Shown here in pieces: positions 11,187 to 21,129 of a stretch of 64,000 nt of DNA (positions within the stretch are counted from its first letter, which is position 1; every line of letters starts with the position of its first letter). The stretch lies in contig JACRCV010000042.1 of assembly GCA_016218825.1 (NCBI GenBank), forward strand, positions 50,041 to 114,040. The letters run 5' to 3'. The stretch comes from Deltaproteobacteria bacterium (GTDB taxonomy: Bacteria; Myxococcota; XYA12-FULL-58-9). Made by a program: the position numbers and the translations under genes. The notes below the pieces were generated by a model that saw nothing but the letters and a program-made list of their open reading frames with translations, searched no databases and was not told the DNA's origin.

Positions 11187-12484
11187 TTCCGCGCTATCGG
11201 ACGGCGAAGATGGAGGCGATCTGGAGCGAGGACGCGACCTTCCGGCGCTGGACCGCGGTCGAGATCGCCGCCTGCGAGGCCTGGCATGCGCGCGGCGAGA
11301 TCCCGGACGCGGAGATGAGCGTGATCCGGACGCGCGCCAGTCACCAGAGCGCCGCCCGGGTGGCAGAGCTCGAGGCGGTGACCCATCACGACGTCGTCGC
11401 GTTCGTGCGCGCCGTCGGCGAGGCGGTGGGCGAGCCGGCGCGCCGGCATCTGCACCGCGGTCTGACGTCCTCCGACGTCGTCGACAGCGCGTTGGCGCTC
11501 GGCATGAAGGCGAGCCTCGAGGTGGTGCTCGACGGCGTCGGTGCGTTGCAGGCGGCGGTCGGGCACCGGGCCCGCGAGTTCAAGAACACCCTGTGTGTCG
11601 GGCGCACCCACGGCGTCCACGCCGAGCCGACCACGTTCGGGCTGCGGCTGGCGGGGTTCTTCACCGAGCTGCAGCGCAACCGCGAGCGCCTGACGGCGGC
11701 GACGCAGCAGATCGCGTTCGGCAAGCTGTCGGGCGCGGTCGGCACCTTCAGCCAGACCGATCCGGCGTTCGAGGCCTTCGTGCTCGGCAAGCTCGGGCTC
11801 GCCTGCGAGCCGGTCGCGACCCAGGTGGTGCCGCGCGACCGGCACGCGGCGGTGATGTGCGCCCTGGCGATCTTGGGCGCGAGCCTGGAGCGCTTCGCGA
11901 CCGACCTGCGTTCGTTGCAGCGCACCGAGATCCGGGAGGTCGAGGAGCCGTTTGCCGAGGGCCAGACCGGCTCATCGGCGATGCCGCACAAGCGGAATCC
12001 GATCAGCGGCGAGCGGGTCGTGGGTCTGGCGCGGCTCTTGCGCGGCTACGCGCTGAGCGCTCTCGAGGACGTCAGCCTGTGGCACGAGCGCGACATCTCC
12101 CATTCGTCGGTGGAGCGGGTGATCGTGCCCGACGCCTTCCACGTCGCGGACTACATGTTGGCGATCCTCCTCGCGACCGTCGCCAAGCTGCGGGTCTACC
12201 CTGAGCGCATGCTCGAGAACCTGCAGCTGTCGCGCGGCCTGGTGTCGAGCCAGACCGTGCTGCACGCGCTGCTCGCCAAAGGGCTGGATCGGCAGCGGGC
12301 CTACGGCGCGGTGCAGCGGGCGGCGATGGCGGTCTGGGAACGACGGCAGCAGGACTTTCGCGCCGCGCTCGGCGCCGAGGCCGAGGTCACCGCGACCCTC
12401 ACGCCTGCCGAGCTCGAGGCGGCGTTGGCCTTCGAGCCGCACCTGCGCCACGTGGATGCGCTGTTCTCGCGCGCGGGGTTGTAG
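11183..12484 (+). CDS. purB: Adenylosuccinate lyase
   Basis: Acts twice, cleaving SAICAR to AICAR and adenylosuccinate to AMP. GTG at 11183, overlapping the purE stop, gives 433 residues beginning [14 protein letters not shown]; the track ORF starts 12 codons early. Fumarase-superfamily motifs are [25 protein letters not shown] and the signature loop [13 protein letters not shown] that carries the catalytic Ser. Being between purE and purA, it serves both the IMP and the AMP branches in this operon. Confidence 0.97.
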   Translation: MIPRYRTAKMEAIWSEDATFRRWTAVEIAACEAWHARGEIPDAEMSVIRTRASHQSAARVAELEAVTHHDVVAFVRAVGEAVGEPARRHLHRGLTSSDVVDSALALGMKASLEVVLDGVGALQAAVGHRAREFKNTLCVGRTHGVHAEPTTFGLRLAGFFTELQRNRERLTAATQQIAFGKLSGAVGTFSQTDPAFEAFVLGKLGLACEPVATQVVPRDRHAAVMCALAILGASLERFATDLRSLQRTEIREVEEPFAEGQTGSSAMPHKRNPISGERVVGLARLLRGYALSALEDVSLWHERDISHSSVERVIVPDAFHVADYMLAILLATVAKLRVYPERMLENLQLSRGLVSSQTVLHALLAKGLDRQRAYGAVQRAAMAVWERRQQDFRAALGAEAEVTATLTPAELEAALAFEPHLRHVDALFSRAGL

Positions 12485-12532
12485 GGCACCGTAACGGTTG
12501 CGGGCGACCGGGTCGCCGGAGGAGAGGGAGCC

Positions 12533-13816
12533 ATGCCAGCCATCGTCATCGTCGGCGCGCAGTGGGGCGACGAGGGAAAAGGGAAGGTGACCGACTACCT
12601 GGCGCGCGAGGCGGACACCGTCGTGCGCTACCAGGGGGGCAACAACGCCGGTCACACCATCGTCGTCGGCGGCTCGACCTACCGTTTTCACCTGATCCCC
12701 TCCGGGATGTTGCATCGCGACAAGACCTGCGTCCTCGGCAACGGCGTGGTGATCGATCCCGAGGAGCTGCTCGCCGAGCTGGACGCGCTCGCGGCGCAGA
12801 AGGTGGACACCTCGCGCCTGATCGTCTCCAGCCAGGCGCACTATATCCTGCCGACCCACCAGGTCCTGGATCGCCAGGCCGAGGCGCGCAAGGGCGCGGC
12901 GAAGATCGGCACGACCGGTCGCGGCATCGGCCCGGCATACCAAGACAAGGTCAACCGCTGCGGCATCCGCCTGAGCGATCCGGCGCACCCCGAGCGCCTG
13001 CGGCAGAAGCTCGCGGCGCACCTCGAGGAGCACCGCGCCGATCTCGCCGGCTGTGACTGGACCTTGGACCGCCTGCTCGCCCACTTGACGGCGGCGCACG
13101 GCCGCCTCCGACCCTACATCGGCGACGCCTCGATGGTGGTCAACGACGTCCTGGATCGGGGCGGGCGGGTGTTGTTCGAGGGCGCGCAGGGCACCCTGCT
13201 CGACATCGATCACGGCACCTATCCGTTCGTGACCTCATCGAGCCCGACCGCCGGCGGCGCTTGTCTCGGCGCCGGCATCGGTCCGACGCGCATCGACCGG
13301 GTCGTCGGGGTGGCCAAGGCCTACGCGACCAGAGTCGGCAGCGGTCCGTTCCCGACCGAGCTCGCGACCGATCCCGTGGGGGCGAAGCTGCGCGAGCGCG
13401 GCAAGGAGTTTGGCACCACCACCGGCCGGCCGCGGCGATGCGGCTGGCTCGATCTGGTGGCGTTGCGTTACGCGGTGCGCGTCAATGGGATCACCCAGTT
13501 GGCGATCACCAAGCTCGACGTCCTCGACGAGTTCGAGTCGCTACAGGTCGCGACCGCTTACAAGGTGAACGGGACGTTGACGCGCGAGTTTCCGACCGCG
13601 ATCGAGGACCTCGAGGTCGCGGAGCCGGTCTACGAGACCTTGCCGGGCTGGAGGGCCTCGTGCAGCGCCGCCAAGACCTGGTCGGATCTGCCGGCCGAAG
13701 CCACGGCCTACGTCGCTCGCCTCGAAGACTATCTCCGGGTGCCGGTGGCGCTGTTGTCCATCGGCGCCGAGCGCAGCGCGACCTTCTCGCGGCTGGCGCT
13801 CTGGGAGCCGCTGTAG
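12533..13816 (+). CDS. purA: Adenylosuccinate synthetase
   Basis: Joins IMP and aspartate with GTP, the first step to AMP. ATG at 12533 behind GGAGAGGGAG; 427 residues as usual. Motifs: P-loop-like GAQWGDEGKGKV with catalytic Asp, NNAGHTI with catalytic His, QGTLLDIDHGTYPFVTSS, and TTTGRPRRCGWLD. The 48-base gap after purB is the widest in the operon, so a local ribosome site or weak internal promoter is possible. Having purA as the last gene ties AMP formation to IMP synthesis. Confidence 0.97.
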   Translation: MPAIVIVGAQWGDEGKGKVTDYLAREADTVVRYQGGNNAGHTIVVGGSTYRFHLIPSGMLHRDKTCVLGNGVVIDPEELLAELDALAAQKVDTSRLIVSSQAHYILPTHQVLDRQAEARKGAAKIGTTGRGIGPAYQDKVNRCGIRLSDPAHPERLRQKLAAHLEEHRADLAGCDWTLDRLLAHLTAAHGRLRPYIGDASMVVNDVLDRGGRVLFEGAQGTLLDIDHGTYPFVTSSSPTAGGACLGAGIGPTRIDRVVGVAKAYATRVGSGPFPTELATDPVGAKLRERGKEFGTTTGRPRRCGWLDLVALRYAVRVNGITQLAITKLDVLDEFESLQVATAYKVNGTLTREFPTAIEDLEVAEPVYETLPGWRASCSAAKTWSDLPAEATAYVARLEDYLRVPVALLSIGAERSATFSRLALWEPL

Positions 13817-13819
13817 ACG

Positions 13820-13833
13820 GGCGGCGCGCCGCC
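13820..13833. terminator. GC hairpin between convergent purA and the DUF6178-like gene
   Basis: The 25-base gap between the two convergent stops holds the perfect dyad GGCGGC-GC-GCCGCC. There is no T-run on either side, so it is at best a weak bidirectional stop signal. Confidence 0.25.
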
Positions 13834-13841
13834 GGCGCCGC

Positions 13842-15152
13842 TCAGGCGACCCGATTGGCGATGGCGTCGAGGCGCGCTTCGGCGGCCGCGAGCTCGGCGC
13901 GGCTCGCGAACGCCTTGCGCCGGGAGGGCTGCACCGGGTCGAAGCCGCCGTAGAGCGGTCGTTCTCTGGTGAGCGCGGTGAGCAGCTCGCGATCTCGCCG
14001 GTCTTGGCTGTAGTCGTCGGTGTCGGCGGTCGGGGCCTGGAGCCACTGGGCGACGACCGGATCGCTCGCCAACGCCCGCGCCTCGTGTTGCAGGGCGGTC
14101 ACCGCGGCGTGGCCGGTTTGGAACAGCTGCCGCAAGGGACAAGTCGCGAGCAGGCTCGAGGCGGCGGTGACCGCGCCGGGGTCGGCGGGGTTGGCAATGC
14201 CGAGCTCGGCGCCGATCGCCAGCTCCAGGCCCAACGACACCGTGTCGCGGACGCGGGCGGCGATCAGGGTGACGTGGGTGACGTCGCGCGGCGACTCACC
14301 ATAGGCGAGGATCGCGGCGTTGATGAGATAGACGACGTCGCTCTCGATGCTGGTGAGCAGCGTCGGATCCGAGAGCGCCGCCAGCGCGCGCGTCAGCAGC
14401 GAGCCCTCCAACAACGGCTGCATATAGACCGCCGGCACCCGGGTCGGGGTCGCCGGCGCGCGGCGCGGCAACGCCACTTTCGGCGGCGGCGCGAACAGCC
14501 GCAGCGCTTCGTCTTTGGGCGGGAAGCCCAAGTCCTCGAGGCGGCCGCCGCGGAAGCCATAGGCGATCTCCTCCAGCGTGCTCATCAGCTCCCAGCGTGC
14601 GGCGGTCAGCAGGCGGTAGGCCTCTTCGGCGTCGGCGGCATAGAGCGCGGTGACGAGCGCGAACGGCTCGAGATCGAGCACGACCTCGGGTCGGGGCAAC
14701 AGGACGAAGAAGGCGTCGGGGGTCGTCATCCTCGGCACGTCGTCCGGGGTCTCCGGTGCCGATTCGTCGTGGGCCTCGTAGATATCGAGGGTCTCGGCCA
14801 ACAACCAGACCTGGAGCTCCGGATCCAGGCGGACGAACGCCGCGGCGGCGGCGGTGTAGCTCTCGGCGGCGAAGCTCGAGAGCCAAGCGTCGAGCTCGAG
14901 CAGGTCGGGGCGGTCGTCGCGCCAACAGTCCAGATCGATGAGCGTCTGCAGCTGTTCGTCGGTCGCGTGCTTGAGGATCGGCAGGGCGTCGCCGACGCCG
15001 AGCTCCTTGACGATGAAGTAGGCTTCGAGCGGCTCGAGGGCGGCGACGAGGTCAGGCAAGTCTTTGGCGACGAGGAGGTCCTTGCCGCGGCGCGCCAGCG
15101 CCCGGTTGGCGTCCGCGTGAAAGGCCGACCCGGGAGCGGCGAGGTCGGTCAT
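13842..15152 (-). CDS. DUF6178-like protein of unknown function
   Basis: The credible start is ATG at 15152 (MTDLAAPGSAFHADANR), giving 436 residues; the extra 68 codons in the track overlap the upstream gene and are Arg/Pro-rich shadow sequence. The protein is mostly helical, acidic and soluble, without signal peptide or membrane segment. Text such as LPDLVAALEPLEAYFIVKELG, DCWRDDRPD and ELMSTLEEIAYGFRGGRLEDLGFP recalls the DUF6178 family of myxobacteria and relatives; that assignment is from memory and moderately sure. It lies 43 bases after a membrane coiled-coil gene, so the two may act together. Function unknown. Confidence 0.8.
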   Translation of the reverse strand: MTDLAAPGSAFHADANRALARRGKDLLVAKDLPDLVAALEPLEAYFIVKELGVGDALPILKHATDEQLQTLIDLDCWRDDRPDLLELDAWLSSFAAESYTAAAAAFVRLDPELQVWLLAETLDIYEAHDESAPETPDDVPRMTTPDAFFVLLPRPEVVLDLEPFALVTALYAADAEEAYRLLTAARWELMSTLEEIAYGFRGGRLEDLGFPPKDEALRLFAPPPKVALPRRAPATPTRVPAVYMQPLLEGSLLTRALAALSDPTLLTSIESDVVYLINAAILAYGESPRDVTHVTLIAARVRDTVSLGLELAIGAELGIANPADPGAVTAASSLLATCPLRQLFQTGHAAVTALQHEARALASDPVVAQWLQAPTADTDDYSQDRRDRELLTALTRERPLYGGFDPVQPSRRKAFASRAELAAAEARLDAIANRVA

Positions 15153-15195
15153 CGGCGGCGCGGTATCAGAACCGCCGGGCCTGCCGGCAGCACGC

Positions 15196-16155
15196 TCAGG
15201 CATCGGCCCGGGTCTTCGCCGATGGCTCGCCGTCCGCGGTCGTGCCCGCGGCCAAGGTCGGACCTTCGGCAGTGTCGTGCGTCTGGTCCAGGTCGGCGTC
15301 GTCGGTGGCGGGAGCGCTCGGGGCCGCCTCGAGGTCGCGCGGTTTCGGCGGGACAACCTCGCCCTTCAACAGGGCGAGCTCGCTCACCGCCTCGTAGTAT
15401 TGCCGCCCGAGGCCCCGCACCCGGTCCTCGAGGACTTCGGTCTTGCTCTTGGTCACGACGTCGATGCGGCGCAGGCTCTCGACACGTTTGCGCAACGCGG
15501 CGAGCTCGCGCTCGGTGCCGGCGTGGTCTTCGCGACCGGCGGCGAGGGTCTCGCGCAGCCGCTGGTTCTCGGCCTCGAGGCGCTCGAGGCGGGCGGCGAC
15601 CTCGGCGGCCTTCGGTTCGACCGCAACGCTTGGAGCAGGCGGCGCCACGGCTTCCGGCGCCGGCTTGGCCTTCAGATCTTCCGTTGCCTTGGGTTTCGGC
15701 TCCGCCGGCGGCTTGGCGGCGGCGCCGATCTTGGAGGGCTGCGGCTTGTCCTCAAAGGCCGGGCGGCTGTTCTTGGTCCGGTCCAGCTCCTCGCTCAGGC
15801 GTTTGACCTCGGCTCGCAGGCTCTTGGTCTCCTCGTCGCGGTTGTGGCCCTTCTTGCGCTGCTGTCCGAGGTCGGTCTTGAGCTCCTTGAGCTCATCGCG
15901 GCGGGCCTCGAGCTCCTTGGCCTGCTTGCGCTCCTTGTCGAGCAGCGCCCGGTGCGCTTCGGTGGTGCTCTGGTGCTCGACGCTCAGGGCCTTGAGGGCG
16001 CGTTCCGCCGCCCGCAGCCGCATCACGACTACGGCCAAGGCGATCACCGCGGCGGCGCCGACGAGCGCCAGCGCCACGGTGACGTTGGCGCCGGCATCGA
16101 CCGCGGTCTGTGTGACGAATGACGACAACAGCGGCTGCAAGGGTGTGGGGTTCAT
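15196..16155 (-). CDS. Membrane-anchored coiled-coil protein
   Basis: 319 residues from ATG 16155, preceded by GAGGAC; the track start is a TTG one codon earlier. A single hydrophobic segment (VTVALALVGAAAVIALAVVV, about residues 25-45) is followed by long charged heptad-like stretches rich in Glu, Lys, Arg and Leu (about 50-115 and 185-250), separated by a Pro/Ala/Lys-rich linker (about 120-180). The acidic tail ends in low-complexity text. This layout suggests an inner-membrane anchor with a cytoplasmic coiled coil that could act as a scaffold. No enzymatic motif was recognised. Confidence 0.8.
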   Translation of the reverse strand: MNPTPLQPLLSSFVTQTAVDAGANVTVALALVGAAAVIALAVVVMRLRAAERALKALSVEHQSTTEAHRALLDKERKQAKELEARRDELKELKTDLGQQRKKGHNRDEETKSLRAEVKRLSEELDRTKNSRPAFEDKPQPSKIGAAAKPPAEPKPKATEDLKAKPAPEAVAPPAPSVAVEPKAAEVAARLERLEAENQRLRETLAAGREDHAGTERELAALRKRVESLRRIDVVTKSKTEVLEDRVRGLGRQYYEAVSELALLKGEVVPPKPRDLEAAPSAPATDDADLDQTHDTAEGPTLAAGTTADGEPSAKTRADA

Positions 16156-16243
16156 CAACGAGTCCTCGGGTGAGCCCGCGTCGGTTCGCGGGGCAGGGAT
16201 CGCCTTCTTGCCCCGGGGGGGTGCGAAGTGTCAAGCCGACGCC

Positions 16244-17416
16244 CTAGAAGAACAGCGCCGCCAAGGCGTCGCCAAAGCGCATTCCCACCGGCGTTGGCCG
16301 CACCCGGCTGCCGTCACGGGTGATCCAGTAGCGGCGTTTGGCGGCCGCGAGCGCCGGCTCGATCCAGGTCAACATGCCGGCGAACGCCGGCTCTCTGAGG
16401 TCGATGCCGTCGACGTAGCGCAGGCCGCAGAGGATGCGCTCCCGGGCCAATTGCTCTTGGCTCAGGGTCTCGACCGCCTCGGTGGTCGGACCCTTGGGCG
16501 GCGGCAGCCCGCGGTTGCTGACCGCCTCCCAGGCGGCGACGTAGGCCTCGGGATCGCGGCGGCCCTCCCAACGCCAGCCGTGGCGCCACTCCTTGTGGGT
16601 GAAGCTGTGCGCCCCGGCGCCGACGCCGAGGTACTTGGCGCCGGTCCAATAGAGGGTGTTGTGCACCGCCCGCCGTCCGGGCCTGGCGTAGTTCGAGACC
16701 TCGTAGTGCTCGAGGCCGGCGTGGGTCAGCAGCAGGTCGATGCGATCCATCATGTCGCTCTCGAGGTCTTCATCGACCGGCGTCAGGCGGCCGGCCCGGC
16801 GCCGGGCCTCGAAGTCGGTGCCGGCATGGTAGGTGAGCGCGTAGATCGAGACGTGCTCGGCCTCCAGCGCCAGGACCTTCTCGAGGTCGGCCTCGAGATC
16901 TGCGAGGCTCTGGCCCGGGACGGCGAAGATCAGGTCGACGCTGACGTTCTCGAAGCCGGCGCGCCGCGCCTCGCGCACCGACTCCAGGCCCTGCGCCGCG
17001 GTGTGGGCGCGACCGAGGACCGCGAGCAGCCGATCCGAGGTCGACTGTAGGCCGAGGCTCAGGCGGTTGCAGCCCAGCTGTCGCAGGCTCGCGAGGTGCG
17101 TCGGATCGAGGGTGCCGGGGTTGGCCTCGAGGGTGATCTCGGGAGCGGCGCCGACCGCGAATTGCTCGCGGACCGCCGCGAGCACCCGGCCGATGGTGTC
17201 GGCGGGCGCGAGCGACGGGGTGCCGCCACCGAGGTAGACGCTGGCCACCGTGAGCCCGGCGAACGCCGAGGCGCGGGCCTTGACCTCGGCGGTGAGCGCC
17301 GCGGTGTAGCGCGGCCACGGCGGGTCGGCGATCGCGACCGAGTTGAAGTCGCAGTACGGGCACCGCGAGCGGCAATAGGGCACGTGGACGTAGATGCCGA
17401 AGGCGTCGCCGCTCAC
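16244..17416 (-). CDS. hemW: HemW-like radical SAM heme chaperone
   Basis: GTG at 17416 overlaps the upstream stop (GTGA), giving 390 residues; the track start lies in the neighbour. The N-terminus VSGDAFGIYVHVPYCRSRCPYCDFNS holds the CX3CX2C radical SAM triad plus the extra Phe typical of the HemN/HemW family. VYLGGGTPSL, LEANPGTLD, NRLSLGLQS and SIYALTYHAGT follow in the usual order, with a HemN C-terminal domain (LRYVDGIDLREP). HemW binds heme and passes it to respiratory proteins; it lacks the N-terminal features of true coproporphyrinogen oxidase HemN. Confidence in HemW over HemN rests on length and start. Confidence 0.88.
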   Translation of the reverse strand: MSGDAFGIYVHVPYCRSRCPYCDFNSVAIADPPWPRYTAALTAEVKARASAFAGLTVASVYLGGGTPSLAPADTIGRVLAAVREQFAVGAAPEITLEANPGTLDPTHLASLRQLGCNRLSLGLQSTSDRLLAVLGRAHTAAQGLESVREARRAGFENVSVDLIFAVPGQSLADLEADLEKVLALEAEHVSIYALTYHAGTDFEARRRAGRLTPVDEDLESDMMDRIDLLLTHAGLEHYEVSNYARPGRRAVHNTLYWTGAKYLGVGAGAHSFTHKEWRHGWRWEGRRDPEAYVAAWEAVSNRGLPPPKGPTTEAVETLSQEQLARERILCGLRYVDGIDLREPAFAGMLTWIEPALAAAKRRYWITRDGSRVRPTPVGMRFGDALAALFF

Positions 17417-18882
17417 GGGGTCGCCTCCGCGCGCGGCAGCAGGTCGAGGCTCAGGATCTTCAGGCGGCCGAGCAGCATCACGATCCGCGCCTGGTCCGAC
17501 GGATCGCCGGCGGCGAGCTTGATGTGGGTCACATCGGCCACCGGCTGGTTCCACGTCGGGTCGACGGCGATCCAGCGACCGTTCGACCAGACCTCGTTCC
17601 AGGCGTGCCACCCGAAGCCGTCGCCCGGTGGCCAATAGGCGATGCCGACCGCCACCCGAGCCGGAATGCCGACGGCGCGCGCCAAGGCCACGAACAGGAC
17701 GCTGTGCTCGGTGCAGTCGCCGCGCTTGGAGCGCAGCGCGTCGAGGGCGTTGGAGTAGGCCGGGACGTACTCGTCGCGGATGTAGCCGTAGACAAACTGC
17801 ACCAGGCGGCGTGACGCGGTCCGGACGTCGGTCGCGTCGCCGATTGCCTCGCGGGCGGCGTCGCGGATCTCGGCGGCGTCCTTCTGGATGAAGGGCGTCG
17901 CCTCGAGCTCGGCCCCGAGCCCGGCGGCACGCGCCTTCCGGCCGACGCCGGCGAGGCTGTCCTTGTCAGGCTCGGCGTCGCTCGTCAGCGTCAGCGTGAC
18001 CTCGCCGCTCGCGCGGCTGACCACCTGGCGCGCCGAGCTCGGCGGCGCGCTGTCGCCGAAGCCGGTGAAGGTGATCTTCAGGCCGTAGAGCTTCGTCGGG
18101 GTCGCGAGCGGCTGCGGCGGCCTGACCACCGCGCCCACCAGCAGATCCTGTTGGTAGTCGAGGCGCTTGGCCTCGGCCTCGGGCTCGAGGCGGGCGACGA
18201 AGAAGCCGCCGACCTGCGACTCCAAGATCTTGCCAGCCTCGTCCACCCAGGCGTGTTCCTCGACGCCGAGGTCGGGGTACGCCGACCGCAGGCCAATCAC
18301 CCGGGTCAGCACGCCGGCGAAGGCCTTCTTCTCCACCGCGGTCACGGTGTGGGTGATCGTGACGCTCTTTTGAATCGAGGGGTCGAAGTGCTGCACCGTG
18401 ACGCTCGCGCCGACCGCCGCCTTCGCCAGGCGCAACACCGCGAGGGCGTCGGCGAGGGTCTCGTGCACCTCGGCGGTTTGGGTCTGCGACTGCTGGCCGG
18501 CGTCGACGCGATAGGTGAGCGTGCCGTTCTTCACCTGACCCTCGACGTGCACCTCGCCGGTGGCGGCGCGCTGGGTAAAGGCGACGCGGGTCAGACCACC
18601 GGTCTTGCGGTCGTAGCGGCTCTCCTCGTCGAGCTCGACGTTCGAGGTCTTGCCCATGCCGGCCACCGCGGCCTTGAGGGTGGTCGACAGCACGACGTCG
18701 CCCTCCACCTGGAGACGGGAGCGCATCCAGCCGACCTTCGAGGCGTTCAGATAGACACCGTAGTAGCGGTCGTAGGGCTCGGGGAGCGCCGGCTCTTTGG
18801 GCCCGGCGTGGGTGGCCGGGGCCGCGATCCCGAGCGCGAGAGCGACGAGCGGCAGCGACGACGACAGGTGGGGGCGTGGCAT
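17413..18882 (-). CDS. Exported transglutaminase-like protein
   Basis: 489 residues from ATG 18882 (MPRPHLSSSLPLVALALGIAAPATHAG, a Sec signal peptide). The first 300 residues form beta-rich repeats with outer-membrane or periplasmic character. The C-terminal third is a transglutaminase-like cysteine protease fold with an apparently intact triad: Cys in RGDCTEHSVLF, His in FGWHAWNEVW and Asp in AVDPTWNQ. Such proteins are peptidases or crosslinking enzymes of the envelope. It begins 24 bases after the kinase gene and its stop overlaps hemW, so the three are likely one transcript. Confidence 0.88.
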   Translation of the reverse strand: MPRPHLSSSLPLVALALGIAAPATHAGPKEPALPEPYDRYYGVYLNASKVGWMRSRLQVEGDVVLSTTLKAAVAGMGKTSNVELDEESRYDRKTGGLTRVAFTQRAATGEVHVEGQVKNGTLTYRVDAGQQSQTQTAEVHETLADALAVLRLAKAAVGASVTVQHFDPSIQKSVTITHTVTAVEKKAFAGVLTRVIGLRSAYPDLGVEEHAWVDEAGKILESQVGGFFVARLEPEAEAKRLDYQQDLLVGAVVRPPQPLATPTKLYGLKITFTGFGDSAPPSSARQVVSRASGEVTLTLTSDAEPDKDSLAGVGRKARAAGLGAELEATPFIQKDAAEIRDAAREAIGDATDVRTASRRLVQFVYGYIRDEYVPAYSNALDALRSKRGDCTEHSVLFVALARAVGIPARVAVGIAYWPPGDGFGWHAWNEVWSNGRWIAVDPTWNQPVADVTHIKLAAGDPSDQARIVMLLGRLKILSLDLLPRAEATP

Positions 18883-18906
18883 GGCGAGTCCCGATCGCAA
18901 GCAGGC

Positions 18907-21129
18907 TTACGAGCTGTGGCGCGGCGGCGCACCGAGGATGATCGTCTGCCGGCGCGCGGGACGGCGGTCGAAGGTGGAGAGGTAGTGAATCAGATCCGCT
19001 TCGCCCTTGCCGGCGAAGCGATCAAACTCGACGCCGATGCCGGCGCCGGCGTCGTGCTGGGCGCCCTCGGTGGGGAGGTCGACGCGAACCACGTGACCGG
19101 TGGCCTCGACCGCCGGCGCGCTGTCGCCGAGCCTGAATGACACGCTGACGTCGGTGCCCACCGGCGGCATCTGTTCGCAGCGCAGCATCACGCCGCCGCG
19201 CGACATGTCGACGGCGCGCGCCGCGAACACCCGCCCACCGTAGCGGAGCTCGGCGGCGCAGTCGGTGGTGAAGCGCACGAAGGTGCGGCCGTGGCGAATG
19301 TCGGCGCGCAGGCGGTTGATCGTCTCGGCCAGCACCACCGCGGGGTCGTTGCGGCTGCGCACCGCGCTGCGATCGGCCTCGGAGCCGGCGGCGAGCTGCG
19401 CGCCGGCGTCGGCGAGATAGATGATCGGCACCAGCCCCAACCCGGCGCGGCCGCGGAAGCTCTCGGCGACGCGGCCGGCGGCGCAGCTCGGCAGCTGACT
19501 GTCGAAGATCACCGCTTGGTAGCTGTTGATCGTCACGCGCTCGACGCCCTCGGCGAGGGTCGGGGTCACGTCGATCTCGAAGCCGCGCTTCTGCAGCCCG
19601 TTCGTGACCCGCTCGACGAGCTTCAAGTCGATCGACAGCAACAGCACCCGGGCGTGGGACTTCGGGGTCTCGGACACCGCGGTGGCCGGCGACGCCTGGC
19701 TCGTGGTCGCGGCCATGATGGTGGCGCGGACCGCCGCCAACACCCGATCGATGTTGAAGGGCTTGTAGAGGATGTCGACCGCGCCCACGGCGGTCGCGGC
19801 GCGGATCCACTGCGGCTCGAGACCCTCGGTGACCGCGACCACCGGCACCAGGCGGGTGCTGTTGGCGAGGGCGCCGTTGAAGACCTCGGCGGCGAAGCCG
19901 GCGGACGCCACGTCGACCAGGATCATGTCGGGCGGGTTGAGGCTGGAGACCGACTCGACGAAGGTCTGCGCGATCTCGTGGGTCTCGACGCGATAGCCGC
20001 GGGACAACAACAGCTCGTTGAACGCCGCCTGCGCCTTGACGTCCCGGGTGCACAACGCGATCAGCTGGCCGGAGCCGCGGTCCGGGCCGACGCCGGCCAG
20101 ACCCTCGCGCAGCTGCAGCTCGCTCAGGTGCTCGCGCAGGAACACCTTGCGGACCAACGCCGCGACCCCGAGTGACATGTCGCTCGCGGCCGGGAGCATC
20201 GGCTGCAGGGCCTGCAACATCTCCCCCGCGGTCTCGTAGCGGTCCTGGGGCCGGCGCTCGAGGGCCTTCAAGAGGATCGCCTCGAGCTCGGGCGAGATCG
20301 CCGGGTTCACTTTGCTGGGGCGGGGCACCTTGGCGCGACGGTTGAGGCGCATCACCTTGTCGGTGTCGTCGCCGACGAACAGGCGCTCACCGGTCAGGAC
20401 TTCGTAGAGCATCACCCCGACCGCGAACAGGTCGGCGCGCTGGTCGACCTCGGCACCCTCGAGCTGCTCCGGCGCAAAATAGCCCAGCTTGCCGGCGAGC
20501 TCGCGGGCCTTCTCGACCTCGGCGGCGGCGATCGCAGAGACCCCGAAGTCGCCGAGCTTGACGTGGCCGTCGTAGGACAAGAAGACGTTCGCCGGGTTGA
20601 CGTCGCGGTGCACGAGGTTCAGGCGGTTGCCGTCGGCGTCCAACAGCGCGTGCGCGTAGTCGAGCCCTTTGAGGATCTCGCCGATGATGTGCAGCACCAC
20701 CGGGATCGGGATCAGCTGCCGGGCGCGCTTGCAGCGCATCGCGAGCTCGTCGAGATCGCGGCCGTCGATGTACTCCATCGCGATGAACAGCTTTTGGTCC
20801 TGCACCCCGGCCTCGAAGGTGCGGACGATGTTGGCGTGGTTCAGCATCGACAGCACGTAGGCCTCGTTGCGGAACAGCGCCACCACCTGGGGGTTCTGCG
20901 ACAGCTCGTCGTGCAGGATCTTGATCGCGAACGAGCTCTCGGCGTACCCGGGGTGGATGTGGCGGGCGCGCATCACCTTGGCGACGCCGCCGGCGCCGAT
21001 GTCCTGGATCAGCTGGTAGGGGCCGAAGAACGCCGGCCCCGACGGTGTTGCCTGGGTCTTGGTTCCCGCGGGGGGCTCTACGGGTATGTCGACATCGAGC
21101 CCGTCGAGGAGGTTGACGGTGTCTTCCAT
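18907..21129 (-). CDS. Ser/Thr kinase with two receiver-like domains and a PilZ domain
   Basis: 740 residues, ATG at 21129. An Hanks-type kinase occupies about 37-305: glycine loop GAGGVAKV (45-52), Lys70 in AIKIL, HRDVNPANV (Asp176), DFG at 194-196 and APEQL. Receiver-like domain 1 (about 355-470) keeps the acceptor Asp in ILVDVAS and Lys in LYKPF. Receiver-like domain 2 (about 490-605) has IFDSQLPS but no clear Lys, so it may be degenerate. The end is a PilZ domain with both c-di-GMP motifs, RTFVR and DMSRGG. The layout implies that phosphorylation and c-di-GMP binding meet in one soluble protein. No transmembrane sensor is present. First gene of a likely operon with the transglutaminase-like gene and hemW. 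Confidence 0.93.
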   Translation of the reverse strand: MEDTVNLLDGLDVDIPVEPPAGTKTQATPSGPAFFGPYQLIQDIGAGGVAKVMRARHIHPGYAESSFAIKILHDELSQNPQVVALFRNEAYVLSMLNHANIVRTFEAGVQDQKLFIAMEYIDGRDLDELAMRCKRARQLIPIPVVLHIIGEILKGLDYAHALLDADGNRLNLVHRDVNPANVFLSYDGHVKLGDFGVSAIAAAEVEKARELAGKLGYFAPEQLEGAEVDQRADLFAVGVMLYEVLTGERLFVGDDTDKVMRLNRRAKVPRPSKVNPAISPELEAILLKALERRPQDRYETAGEMLQALQPMLPAASDMSLGVAALVRKVFLREHLSELQLREGLAGVGPDRGSGQLIALCTRDVKAQAAFNELLLSRGYRVETHEIAQTFVESVSSLNPPDMILVDVASAGFAAEVFNGALANSTRLVPVVAVTEGLEPQWIRAATAVGAVDILYKPFNIDRVLAAVRATIMAATTSQASPATAVSETPKSHARVLLLSIDLKLVERVTNGLQKRGFEIDVTPTLAEGVERVTINSYQAVIFDSQLPSCAAGRVAESFRGRAGLGLVPIIYLADAGAQLAAGSEADRSAVRSRNDPAVVLAETINRLRADIRHGRTFVRFTTDCAAELRYGGRVFAARAVDMSRGGVMLRCEQMPPVGTDVSVSFRLGDSAPAVEATGHVVRVDLPTEGAQHDAGAGIGVEFDRFAGKGEADLIHYLSTFDRRPARRQTIILGAPPRHSS

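Noticed and set aside
15443-17050. 535-codon plus ORF opposite the coiled-coil and hemW genes
   Set aside because: Ser/Arg-rich antisense of heptad repeats and hemW.
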